DNA from: SAR324 cluster bacterium
GTDB taxonomy: Bacteria; SAR324; NAC60-12
DNA: 64,000 nt
Reading direction: 5' to 3'
Assembly (NCBI GenBank): GCA_015231825.1
Contig: JADGAV010000010.1
Location: forward strand, 1-64,000
Positions within the stretch are counted from its first letter, which is position 1; every line of letters begins with the position of its first letter. Positions 51,359 to 60,887 of the stretch are shown here, piece by piece. The position numbers and the translations under genes were made by a program. A model generated the notes under the pieces. It was given only the letters and a program-made list of their open reading frames with translations, searched no databases and was not told the origin of the DNA.

Positions 51359-53776
51359 ATGCAAAGACTCACACAGCAGACCAGTAAACAGGGAAAAATC
51401 ATTGCCAATAAACTCGATCCCGGAGTCTTCGTCGTTGAAATTCCCGAGACCGGTCGAAAAATCAGTTTGGGACAGCCCCCTGATGCCGTCAAACGTTTCC
51501 AGCAGGTGGGTTATTCGGGTGCAAGAGGAATTTCGAGCTTTGTCGTAGTGGATTCAAAAACCCAGGGGGATTCAATTTCCTGGGTTTTGACCGAATTTCC
51601 GGTTTTGTATGCACTCTACTATTTTCGAGTGACAAAAAACGGGAAATCGATGCCGGCCTTTTATGCCGGCGTAAAGCCGATGATCATCGGACTGGAAAAT
51701 GATGTAAAGCAAGGTCTGGCCATGATCAAGTATGGTAATTACGGGATGGATGAGATCGGGGAGATCGATGCGATGGACATTCCGGAAGAGACTCGAAATG
51801 CACTCAGAAAGGAGATTCTCGGCCTTGCAGTGGGTCATGAAATACTTGACGGTCATTCCTTTATTGACCCGGTTTATTTAGAAAAAGACCCCGGGAATTT
51901 TCGTGACTTCAGTGATATTGGCGATGGTATCAAAGTAGGCAGAATCGCTTACAATAGTTACCGGTTTTTGTATAAAAATGACGAACTGGATGTCAACGTC
52001 ACGCTGCATCCCGAAGAGGAGTTTCGTTCTCCGGTAGAATTCAAGCATTTCAAATTTCCAGTGATGAATTTTGGAATATGGCATACTGGAGAATATGATG
52101 GGATGGACGCCTACAGCAGTTGCGCACACACCTCCATCATTCATAACTACCGGCCGATTCTAATCGACTATCCCTCGAATATGACAAATATCATCAACAA
52201 CAACGGACTTTCGAAGCAGTCGATCAACACCATCATTGTTTCCCACAATCACGACGACCATACCGGAGCTATGATTGAGCTGTTCCGTCGGTCTCAAAGA
52301 GCGGAAATCATCACGACATATCCTGTGAAATATTCTTTAATCAAGAAATTATCAGCTTTGGCTGATTTGCCTGAAGATGTTGTTGAAAGTAATTTTTCAT
52401 GGACGATTCTTCCCTTTCTGAAGGATAAACCGTATCAAACAGAAACGCTGAATTTATCAGGTCTCGCCGTCACGGGTCACCTCAGCTGCCACAGTGTTCC
52501 CACCACCGTCTATACCTTTCAGATCAATCACGATGGCTATCAATACAGTTACGGGCACTTTCTGGATATTGTTGCCTTTAAGCGAATGAAAAAAATGGTT
52601 GAGGAAAATTGGATGCCGGCGGACCATTTCGGGCATTTGACAAATATCATTCAGGAGACAAATTACAGTTTGATCAAATATGACGCCGGTTGTGTCAATG
52701 ATGAAGCTCTTGAATATACCGTTCATGGTCAATGGCAGGACCTGAAGAATGCGGTGACTGACCGTTCACATCGAGTTTTTACTCATACTGCCAAGGAAAC
52801 GCTTGACCCTTCCTATGAACAGGAGGGACGCTTTGTCAGTATTGGAGATTTGGATTCCAGTCTCCGGGACTCTTCGGGGAAGATGATTCGCCTGGGAGCG
52901 GGCAACAGTGCGATTGTTTCCTTTTTCAGTCAGGCATTTCAAGCGGTACTGTCCTATTTTGAAAGCCTGGTGGATGCTCCTCCGCGATCAAAAGCCTCCA
53001 GCCTGATGCGGTACTACGCCTCGGCCTTTGCCCATTGTCCCAAACAGCCCGATCCCAACATTGGCGCGTTTTTGCTGGAACAGGGGGTCACCAGTTCCGA
53101 AGTCATTGTCATTGTGCGCGGGCGCGCTGAAATCCTTCAATCCGATGCGCAGGGAGAGATTGTCTTCCGCTCCAGCGTCGGTGATGGTGAAGTTCTGGGG
53201 GATGTGGGTGTTCTGACGGGAAGCACGAGAATTGCTGCGATCAAATCACTCAATCGATTAGCCTATCTCCTGGTACCTGCCAGTCTTTTTATAGAGGCAA
53301 TGAATGCGATCGGCGTCACTTATCAGGGAAATTTCAAAGAGATGTTTGAACGACGATTGTTCTTTCAATCGGCTCCTGTAATCTCTCAGGATATTTCTAC
53401 TATCGTGCTCAATAAAATTGCAAAAGCCTGTCGGTCTGAACAAGTTGAAAAAGGGATTGCCTTAATTGAAGAAGGAGTAAAAGAGGACCATTTGATCATC
53501 GTTTCCGGTGATGTTGAGATTTCAGTAGCAGAAAAAAAGGAAATCATTTCTGGTCCCAATATTATTGGAGAATGTGAATTCTTTTTAGGAAATCCCCCTG
53601 TTCATCGTCTTCATTCAGTCAGGGCATGTCAAGCAATGAAAATCCTGACACTCCATTCCTCCGAGGTTCGAGACAACCCGGTGATCATGGATAATATCAG
53701 GCGTATTATTCGCCACCGCAGAAAAACTATTTATGCCGATCTGCCTCAAATCGACCCCTCTCAATCGTCTTTTTGA
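51359..53776 (+). CDS. MBL-fold metallohydrolase-like protein with two C-terminal cyclic-nucleotide-binding-like domains
   Basis: ATG 51359 (ORF opens 51311). MBL motif IIVSHNHDDHTGAM, GHLSCHSVPTTVY; cNBD-like FLLEQGVTSSEVIVIVRGRAEILQ...VGDGEVLGDVGVLTGSTRIAAIKS and ALIEEGVKEDHLIIVSGDVEIS...NIIGECEFFLGNP. Confidence 0.8.
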   Translation: MQRLTQQTSKQGKIIANKLDPGVFVVEIPETGRKISLGQPPDAVKRFQQVGYSGARGISSFVVVDSKTQGDSISWVLTEFPVLYALYYFRVTKNGKSMPAFYAGVKPMIIGLENDVKQGLAMIKYGNYGMDEIGEIDAMDIPEETRNALRKEILGLAVGHEILDGHSFIDPVYLEKDPGNFRDFSDIGDGIKVGRIAYNSYRFLYKNDELDVNVTLHPEEEFRSPVEFKHFKFPVMNFGIWHTGEYDGMDAYSSCAHTSIIHNYRPILIDYPSNMTNIINNNGLSKQSINTIIVSHNHDDHTGAMIELFRRSQRAEIITTYPVKYSLIKKLSALADLPEDVVESNFSWTILPFLKDKPYQTETLNLSGLAVTGHLSCHSVPTTVYTFQINHDGYQYSYGHFLDIVAFKRMKKMVEENWMPADHFGHLTNIIQETNYSLIKYDAGCVNDEALEYTVHGQWQDLKNAVTDRSHRVFTHTAKETLDPSYEQEGRFVSIGDLDSSLRDSSGKMIRLGAGNSAIVSFFSQAFQAVLSYFESLVDAPPRSKASSLMRYYASAFAHCPKQPDPNIGAFLLEQGVTSSEVIVIVRGRAEILQSDAQGEIVFRSSVGDGEVLGDVGVLTGSTRIAAIKSLNRLAYLLVPASLFIEAMNAIGVTYQGNFKEMFERRLFFQSAPVISQDISTIVLNKIAKACRSEQVEKGIALIEEGVKEDHLIIVSGDVEISVAEKKEIISGPNIIGECEFFLGNPPVHRLHSVRACQAMKILTLHSSEVRDNPVIMDNIRRIIRHRRKTIYADLPQIDPSQSSF

Positions 53777-53964
53777 GTTTTCTTTTTTACGCGTTCAAAT
53801 TCATCCCGAATCTGCACCACGTCGCCCCGGTGGAACAATTGACGCTGCAGCTCCATCAATGCTGCTTTGTACTGTTCTTTTGATTGTAAATAACTGGCAT
53901 TGCACTCTTCATGGATTTCGTCAAATAATTGCTTTCTTTCTGGAGTCCAAAATGAGGATCTCAT
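53761..53964 (-). CDS. hypothetical 67-aa protein
   Basis: Coherent small ORF directly downstream of the GH13 gene (13 bp gap); its 3' end overlaps the convergent MBL-cNBD ORF by 16 bp. Confidence 0.5.
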   Translation of the reverse strand: MRSSFWTPERKQLFDEIHEECNASYLQSKEQYKAALMELQRQLFHRGDVVQIRDEFERVKKKTQKDD

Positions 53965-53977
53965 GCGATTCTTTCAA

Positions 53978-55648
53978 TCAGGAGCCACTTTCATTCAATT
54001 TTTTTAGAATACTGAATCCAAAAGAAGGAAGTTTCAGTACTGAGCCATCCAGCTCTCCCTGTTTCGCAAATGTATGGAGCGGGACAACAGACCAGGTTTC
54101 GGAATCCAAATTAAACTGGCAGGAAGAATCTGACAAATTGCAGGCTATCCGCAAGCTTTGTCCGCCCAGTTTTCGATCAAAAAGAAAACCGTGCTCATCA
54201 TGGAATACCAATTCAAAAGAACCGCTTTGGAGCGCCGGAAGATTGCGCCTCAATCCCAGCATTTCTCGGGTGAGTGCATAGGTTCCCTGGGTTTTTTTCT
54301 GTTCTTCTTTTAAATCAACAGGACTTTTTGCCGGAAGCCAGGGCCTTGCTCCCTGATTGAATCCCTGGTTGGGTTTCTGACAGTCCCAGGCAAAGGGAGT
54401 GCGGCAGCCGTCTCTTCCTTTATATGTCGGCCAGTAATTGATTCCCACCGGATCTTGCAATTCTTCTTTATGAATCGGATACTCCGGCATTTCGATTTCA
54501 TCGCCATAGTATAAAATAGGCGTGCCCTTCAAACATAGGAGAAGCAGCAGCAGGGTTTGATGAATACCCGGTTTATCGGAGTTTCCGCCGCTTCGGGATG
54601 TCAATCTCGGGCAATCGTGGTTGCCCAGTGACCAACTGAGCCAGCCGTCTTCAATCCTGCTCTCGGTCAACTGCAGCAGTCTTGTGACCTTGGGAATGTT
54701 GATTTCTCCCAATAAGCCGAAGTTGTAGACCATGTGGAGATGTTCACTTCCTTTGACATAGCTGCAGGACAAATCAATCAACTCGTCCAGATCCTGGATC
54801 CCTCCCACCTCACCTATTGTTGTCAGATGAGGGCTCAATGCATCCAAAGTCTGGCGAATGTGTTTTAGGCATTGAAAATTTTCAGGGCGGTCCTTTGAAA
54901 ACCGGGTCACATACTTGTCATATTCGAGTCCCTCTCTTGCTTCTAGAGGCACATGGCCTTCCGGTTGTGGTGGATTATCTCTGAGTTCCCGGTCATGCAC
55001 ATAAAAATTAGCGGTATCCAAACGAAATCCGTCAACGCCTTTTTCCGCCCAGAAACGGAACACCTCGGCGACTGCTTCTCGAACTTCAGGATGATACCAG
55101 TTCAAATCGGGCTGTTCTTTTAAGAAAGCGTGATAGTAATATTGCTGACGATCTTCATTGAAGGTCCAGCCAGGGCCGCCAAAGACGCTCAACCAGTTGT
55201 TGGGAAGTCCGCCGCCAGGTTTCGGATCTTGCCAGACGTACCAGTCTGCTTTCGGGTTGCTGCGGTCCTTTTTAGATTCTTGAAACCAGGGATGCTGGTC
55301 TGAACTGTGATTGAGGACCAAATCAATGACTACTTTCATCGCTCGTGCATGAGCCGACTGCACCAGCTCTTCAAAGTCATTGAGGGTGCCAAAAATCGGA
55401 TCGACCCCACAATAATCGCTGACGTCGTAGCCGAAATCTTTCATTGGTGAAGGAAAAAAAGGAGAAAGCCAGATCGTGTCAATTCCCAGGCCGCCTCCCT
55501 CTCCATCATTCAAATAATCCAGTTTTTGGGTGATTCCTTTCAAATCGCCGATACCGTCGTTGTCTGAATCATAAAAACTGCGAGGATAAATCTGATAAAT
55601 CACTGCAGATTTCCACCAATCTGCAGGAAATTGAGATGAAATGATCAT
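53978..55648 (-). CDS. GH13 alpha-glucosidase / oligo-1,6-glucosidase-like
   Basis: 556 aa; WWKSAVIYQIYPRSFYDSDNDGIGDLKGI, VIDLVLNHSSDQHPWF, GVDGFRLDTANF, IGEVGG, LGNHDCPRL. Confidence 0.92.
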   Translation of the reverse strand: MIISSQFPADWWKSAVIYQIYPRSFYDSDNDGIGDLKGITQKLDYLNDGEGGGLGIDTIWLSPFFPSPMKDFGYDVSDYCGVDPIFGTLNDFEELVQSAHARAMKVVIDLVLNHSSDQHPWFQESKKDRSNPKADWYVWQDPKPGGGLPNNWLSVFGGPGWTFNEDRQQYYYHAFLKEQPDLNWYHPEVREAVAEVFRFWAEKGVDGFRLDTANFYVHDRELRDNPPQPEGHVPLEAREGLEYDKYVTRFSKDRPENFQCLKHIRQTLDALSPHLTTIGEVGGIQDLDELIDLSCSYVKGSEHLHMVYNFGLLGEINIPKVTRLLQLTESRIEDGWLSWSLGNHDCPRLTSRSGGNSDKPGIHQTLLLLLLCLKGTPILYYGDEIEMPEYPIHKEELQDPVGINYWPTYKGRDGCRTPFAWDCQKPNQGFNQGARPWLPAKSPVDLKEEQKKTQGTYALTREMLGLRRNLPALQSGSFELVFHDEHGFLFDRKLGGQSLRIACNLSDSSCQFNLDSETWSVVPLHTFAKQGELDGSVLKLPSFGFSILKKLNESGS

Positions 55649-55857
55649 TGGAAAATTGTAGAAGAAAATCTTTGATTTAATTTTACGGGACTGAATTGAT
55701 CCATTTGAATTTTTTTGTTTTAAATTCAGTCAATCCATTTTCAGGGGCCGGAGGGTTTACCCGTGAAGCCCACCGAATAGCAGGGAAGTGGTGAGGCTTT
55801 TAAAAGGAACCCACTGCTTAAGGGCAGATAAAAGTTGTTCCTATGTAAAACGAAGTG

Positions 55858-57000
55858 TCAGACTGTTGTCAGCATTTCTTGCTCATATGTGACGGTTCTT
55901 GGAAAAGCACGGTCACTGTCGTTGAAGAGATGACAATAATCGCGCGGGATTGAGATTTCAATCATATCTCCACGATTTGCCAATACGTCTCCTTCTTTAC
56001 GCAGTGTCAGCAATTCATTAGATCCTGCAAGCTCCAGATAAAACAAGGATGCTTCTCCGAGATGCTCCGCGTAGGCGACTTTTCCTTTGGCTGTTGAGGA
56101 AGCTCCCTGTTGATCAAAATGTTCGGGACGGATGCCTAGAGTCACTTTCATGCCCGGCTGTGCGGCGGAAGCATCCACTGAGGCTTCCACCTGAGAGCCG
56201 TCCGGCAATTTGATGGTGCTTTTGCTGCCGTCGGAACTTACCAGTTCTCCATCAATAAAGTTCATTTTTGGTGATCCGATAAATCCTGCTACAAATTTGT
56301 TGCATGGTTGGTGGTACAGTTCCAGAGGTGAGCCCACCTGTGCCACAGATCCGTCTTTGATCACGGCTTCTCCAGCATTGAGTAAAACAATTTTATTGGC
56401 CAGGGTCATTGCCTCAACCTGATCATGGGTAACGTAAATCATGCTGGCGCCCAGATCAGAGTGCAGTTTGGCAATTTCGATGCGGGTCTGAACCCGTAAC
56501 GCGGCATCTAAATTTGAAAGAGGTTCGTCAAATAAAAACACTCCAGGCTCGCGTACAATTGCCCGGCCGATGGCAACACGCTGGCGCTGACCACCCGACA
56601 GCTCCTTGGGCAGGCGCGTGAGCAGCTGATCGAGCTGAAGAATATCCCCAGCTTTGCGGACACGCTCGTCAATGGTTTGCGTGTCGGTTTTAGCAAGTCT
56701 CAAACCGAAGGCCATGTTTTCGTAAACCGTCATATGCGGATAGAGGGCATAGGATTGAAATACCATGGCAACTCCTCGTTCGGGAGGAGGAAGGTTGTTG
56801 ACACGTTTTCCGCCGATGTGCAGGTCGCCTTTGGTAATGTCTTCAAGTCCTGCGACGAGGCGCAGCAGGGTGGATTTTCCGCAACCTGAAGGACCCACAA
56901 AAACAACAAACTCACCGTCTTCTATATCCAAATTGACGTTTTCAATGATTCGTTCCTTGCCAAACTGTTTGTATACGCCACGCATTCGAATTTCGCTCAT
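55858..57000 (-). CDS. ABC transporter ATP-binding protein (MalK/UgpC/AglK family)
   Basis: 380 aa; GPSGCGKSTLLRLVAGLE, LSGGQRQRVAIGRAIVREP, FLFDEPLSNLDA, C-terminal TOBE region. Confidence 0.93.
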   Translation of the reverse strand: MSEIRMRGVYKQFGKERIIENVNLDIEDGEFVVFVGPSGCGKSTLLRLVAGLEDITKGDLHIGGKRVNNLPPPERGVAMVFQSYALYPHMTVYENMAFGLRLAKTDTQTIDERVRKAGDILQLDQLLTRLPKELSGGQRQRVAIGRAIVREPGVFLFDEPLSNLDAALRVQTRIEIAKLHSDLGASMIYVTHDQVEAMTLANKIVLLNAGEAVIKDGSVAQVGSPLELYHQPCNKFVAGFIGSPKMNFIDGELVSSDGSKSTIKLPDGSQVEASVDASAAQPGMKVTLGIRPEHFDQQGASSTAKGKVAYAEHLGEASLFYLELAGSNELLTLRKEGDVLANRGDMIEISIPRDYCHLFNDSDRAFPRTVTYEQEMLTTV

Positions 57001-57112
57001 GTGTTTCTCCTGTAACTGTTTTTTGCTTTTAATTCACACCTGATGAACCGATGGTTTGAGATGCTGTTTTTTCTGTGTCCGGAAAAATTATTGTTTCCGG
57101 TTCAATGGTTCC

Positions 57113-57964
57113 TTATCCTTTGACAGCACCCGCAGTCAGGCCTGATACGATTCGGCGTTGGAAGATCAAAACGAGTGCCACCACTGGAATCGTCACAACG
57201 ACCGAACCGGCCATGATGCTGCCCCAGGGCAATTCGAATTCGCTGGCTCCTCCCATACTGGCGATCGCAACAGGGACCGTACGGGTTTCGTTCTGAAGGA
57301 TGAACGTCAAAGCAAACAGGAATTCATTCCAGGCGGCAATAAATGCCAGCAGTCCGGTTGTCACCAATGCCGGCCACAATAGTGGCATAAATACTTTGGT
57401 AATGATCACCCAGGGACTGGCGCCATCCATAATGGAGGCTTCTTCCAATTCTTTGGGAAGATCCCGCATAAAGGTGGTGAGCACCCAAACGGTAAAAGGC
57501 AGCGTGAAAATCATATAGGTGATCATCAACCCGGGAAGACTGTTGTAGAGACCCATCCAGCGAATCAATTCGAACATGCCTGACAATACTGCGACTTGAG
57601 GAAACATCGAGACGGCAAGGATGGTGAGCAGCAGGAGGCCTCTCCCTCTGAATTTAACCCTTCCTAATGCAAAAGAGGCGGTCACCCCCAAAAACAGCGA
57701 CAGGACCACCACGGCAACTGCGACAATCACCGAATTAAAAATATTTAGGTGGAAAGGCTGCTCTGTAAAGGCAGACACGTAGTTTGAAAAATCAAGAACT
57801 TTCGGATAGTAATCCACTTTAAAAAGTGCAGAACCTGATTTAAATGAGGTTACGATGGCATAGTAGAATGGAAAGACCGAGAATATCACCAACAAAAGAA
57901 CCAGAAAGAAAAGACCAACTTTTTTTAAAATTTTAATTTCCTGCATTGCACTCCTCTCAATCAA
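57113..57964 (-). CDS. sugar ABC transporter permease (MalG-like)
   Basis: 283 aa; EAA motif EEASIMDGASPWVIITKVFMPLLWPAL; QRRIVSGLTAGAVKG C-terminus. Confidence 0.92.
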   Translation of the reverse strand: MIERSAMQEIKILKKVGLFFLVLLLVIFSVFPFYYAIVTSFKSGSALFKVDYYPKVLDFSNYVSAFTEQPFHLNIFNSVIVAVAVVVLSLFLGVTASFALGRVKFRGRGLLLLTILAVSMFPQVAVLSGMFELIRWMGLYNSLPGLMITYMIFTLPFTVWVLTTFMRDLPKELEEASIMDGASPWVIITKVFMPLLWPALVTTGLLAFIAAWNEFLFALTFILQNETRTVPVAIASMGGASEFELPWGSIMAGSVVVTIPVVALVLIFQRRIVSGLTAGAVKG

Positions 57965-58916
57965 ATTTTACTTTGCCTGCCATCAAGTACACCACAGTGC
58001 ACCCGGCGACGATAAAGAAAAGCACCGTGGAAGCAGCAGATCCCAGTCCCACGTTCTGGAACTCCACGAGCTGTTGGCGGGCGTAGACTGACATTGACAT
58101 AGTGGCTTCGCTGTTAGAGGTGAGAACATAAATCAGGTCAAAAATTCTCAAGGCGTCCAGCAACCTGAAAATTATGGCAACCATCAGGGCGGGCTTGATT
58201 AACGGGAGAGTCACTTTAAAGAAAACCCGGACAGGATGAATGCCGTCAACATAAGCTGCTTCGTAGCAGTCGGAAGGCAACATCTGCAGTGCTGCCAGTA
58301 TCAGCAGAGCCATAAAGGGAGTGGTCTTCCAGACATCAGCCATAATGACCGCGTTCATTGCCAGATCATTGTTGGCAGTCCAGGCAAGTGGAGAATTGAT
58401 GAGCCCGAAAAACATCAAGATGTCGTTGATCACCCCGTACTGATCGTGCAGCATCCATCCCCACATTTTGGCAGAAACAATGGTAGGAATCGCCCAGGGG
58501 ATCAGCATGGCCGCCCTTACCAGAGCACGCCCTGGAAATTTGGCATTCAATATCAGTGCTACAATCAGACCCAATACTGTTTCCAGGGTTACAGAAATCA
58601 TCGAGAAGTAAACGGTGTTCCAGACAGAAATCCACCATTTACCGTCAGCCAGCACACCAACCCATTCGCCATCGCCATCGCCATAGTCGATGTAGGTGAG
58701 ATAATTTTCCAAACCAATAAAGTTCACGTTGCCTAAATCCGACAAATTGGCATCCGTCAAGCTGAACCAGATGGTTCGTGCCAACGGCCATCCTGCCACC
58801 ATTAAGATAATAACGATCATGGGGGTCAGGAAAAGCCAGGCAGCCCTGACTCTGCTTTGAGTCAAGCGCGACTTTTCTTCGGGGATGTCTACTGCAGCAT
58901 TCATAAGCTCTCCCAC
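57957..58916 (-). CDS. sugar ABC transporter permease (MalF-like)
   Basis: 319 aa; EAAYVDGIHPVRVFFKVTLPLIKPALM; overlaps the following permease start by 8 nt. Confidence 0.92.
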   Translation of the reverse strand: MGELMNAAVDIPEEKSRLTQSRVRAAWLFLTPMIVIILMVAGWPLARTIWFSLTDANLSDLGNVNFIGLENYLTYIDYGDGDGEWVGVLADGKWWISVWNTVYFSMISVTLETVLGLIVALILNAKFPGRALVRAAMLIPWAIPTIVSAKMWGWMLHDQYGVINDILMFFGLINSPLAWTANNDLAMNAVIMADVWKTTPFMALLILAALQMLPSDCYEAAYVDGIHPVRVFFKVTLPLIKPALMVAIIFRLLDALRIFDLIYVLTSNSEATMSMSVYARQQLVEFQNVGLGSAASTVLFFIVAGCTVVYLMAGKVKFD

Positions 58917-58967
58917 GTTAAGTTGGTGTGCGACATTTAAAACTGAGTTTTCTGTGCCATTAAAGGA

Positions 58968-60257
58968 TTACCAGCTCTTCCCTCCTTTACTCATTCGTTT
59001 TAACTCTCGATCCAGCTGCTTCAGACTGACTGCTGCTGTTTGTGAACCAGAAAGGACACGATGAACGGAATTAAAAAAGGCGTTGCTGACCTGCGGATAT
59101 TTGCTGCCGGTCACTGTTGAGGGTCGGGGAGAGGCATTGACAAAGGTTGTAAGCAGTGAACCAAAGAAGGGATTGGCAGCCAGTACTTCTTTGTCCTCAT
59201 ACAATTTGGCAATAGTGGGATTGAAAGAACCGACGATGGCGCGGTGTTTCTGATTTTCATAAGAAGTTACAAAACGGACAAATTCCGCGGCAACTTCCGG
59301 ATTTTTTGAATATTTTGAAACGGCCAGCTGCCATCCGCCCAATGCAGCCGCTCTCGGTCCTCCTTTAGCGCCGGAAGGCAGAGGTGAAACTCCGACCTTT
59401 TCTTTGATTACACTGTCATCGCTTTGGGAAAGAGACCATGCATAGGGCCAGTTGCGCATAAAGACAGCGTTTCCTCCCTGGAATACTCCACGGGCATCTT
59501 CTTCTGCGTAGTTGAGAACTCCTTCCGGGGAAATGGTACCAATCCACTTTGCGGCCTGATCAATAGCCTTGATCGCTTTGGCGTTATTGATTGTTATTTT
59601 TCCGTTTGGTGCGACTACACTGCCACCATCGTTGCTGATTACCCATTCAATTGCATCACAGGTCAGGCCTTCATAGGCTCGTCCCTGCCAGACAAATCCC
59701 CACATTTCCTTGTTGCCGGCATCACGTTCCGCCTTTTGAATTTTCGCTGCAATTCGTTCCAGGTCTGCCCATGTTTCCGGAGCTGATTCACCATGTTTTT
59801 GCAGTAAATCTTTGCGGTAGTAGAGAACACCTGCATCGGTATAAAAAGGCATGCCTACCAGTTTTCCGTCAACCGTATTGTTGTCAACAATCGGCTTGAA
59901 GTGTTCTTTTTCAAGGCCCTTCATATGTGGTGTTAAATCAATCATATGATTGGCGAGTACGCCGGGCCAGATCACATCAATTTTAAAGACATCAATATCG
60001 TCGGCTCCCGCAGCCAGAATCTGTTGATACAAGGATAAAATTTCTGTTGCGGTTTTCGGCATAGAAACAATTTTGACTTCATGCCCGGTTTTGGCTTTGA
60101 ATGAGGCTGCGACTTCATTGCACAATTTTAGTTGAATGCCAACTGTGTCGCATGTATAGGAAATGGTGTCCGCCTGAGCGGAGAAGGCAGACAAGAAAAT
60201 TGTGAGAACTCCAACAACACCTGAAAATAATGCTTTCATTTTTACCTCAATATTCAA
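58968..60257 (-). CDS. sugar ABC transporter extracellular substrate-binding protein
   Basis: 429 aa; signal peptide; family 1 SBP features (IDVFKIDVIWPGVLANHMIDLTP, GMPFYTDAGVLYYRKDLL, GGNAVFMRNWPYAW). Confidence 0.92.
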   Translation of the reverse strand: MNIEVKMKALFSGVVGVLTIFLSAFSAQADTISYTCDTVGIQLKLCNEVAASFKAKTGHEVKIVSMPKTATEILSLYQQILAAGADDIDVFKIDVIWPGVLANHMIDLTPHMKGLEKEHFKPIVDNNTVDGKLVGMPFYTDAGVLYYRKDLLQKHGESAPETWADLERIAAKIQKAERDAGNKEMWGFVWQGRAYEGLTCDAIEWVISNDGGSVVAPNGKITINNAKAIKAIDQAAKWIGTISPEGVLNYAEEDARGVFQGGNAVFMRNWPYAWSLSQSDDSVIKEKVGVSPLPSGAKGGPRAAALGGWQLAVSKYSKNPEVAAEFVRFVTSYENQKHRAIVGSFNPTIAKLYEDKEVLAANPFFGSLLTTFVNASPRPSTVTGSKYPQVSNAFFNSVHRVLSGSQTAAVSLKQLDRELKRMSKGGKSW

Positions 60258-60440
60258 TTTAATTTTTACTAAAATAAGAAACCAAAGTTTGATTTCCCTG
60301 ATTCTGGTCTTCTATCAAAACACCACGACCGAAATCGGTTGAAATTCCATAAGTATAAAAAGGTTGATGGTCATAAAAACTGGCCAACATCCCGCTTTAC
60401 ATTTTTTGGTCATCCCGCTTTGTATCCGATTTCTGCAATT

Positions 60441-60461
60441 AGACCCGCCAGGGTCTTTTTA
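60441..60461 (+). terminator. candidate rho-independent terminator
   Basis: AGACCC-GCCA-GGGTCT-TTTTA: perfect 6-bp stem plus T-run; no annotated + strand gene ends just upstream. Confidence 0.6.
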
Positions 60462-60887
60462 TACCTCTCGGGCAACGTCCCAACAGGCAATACATCCCTT
60501 GAAACATTCCCGCAATTTTTTCTGAACTTCTGGGAATGCTTTTTATTCTTCAGGAACCTTGATGTCAGTGAATGATTCTGCATTCATATTATATCTGTTG
60601 TTTGCAGGAGTCGACGCTCCTGCAGCGAGTGTTACACTTTGACATTACTATTTCAAACAAAAAATCGGATTTGAATTGGATTGGCTGGGAAGTTCATGAA
60701 AAGTTGCGGCACAGTTCACGAGAAAAAATTTCTAATTGCAGGGAAAAGGAGGGTTTTGGCGGACATAGAAATTTGCCCTGTTAAAGGGCATGACCGCGGT
60801 TTGATTTTAGCTTGAATCGTGCTTCAGCCCGACCTAAATCGTCGTTTACAGATCACAAAAAACGCCTTTTGTGTGCGAGTTAAAATT

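Noticed and set aside
55730-55850. Cobalamin, c-di-GMP or 6S RNA identity for the structured intergenic segment
   Set aside because: Compared by eye with those consensus cores; key conserved blocks do not match, so kept only as an unnamed candidate structure.
60572-60784. 70-aa plus-strand ORF in the intergenic gap
   Set aside because: No RBS, no family signal, spans an inverted repeat; likely non-coding.
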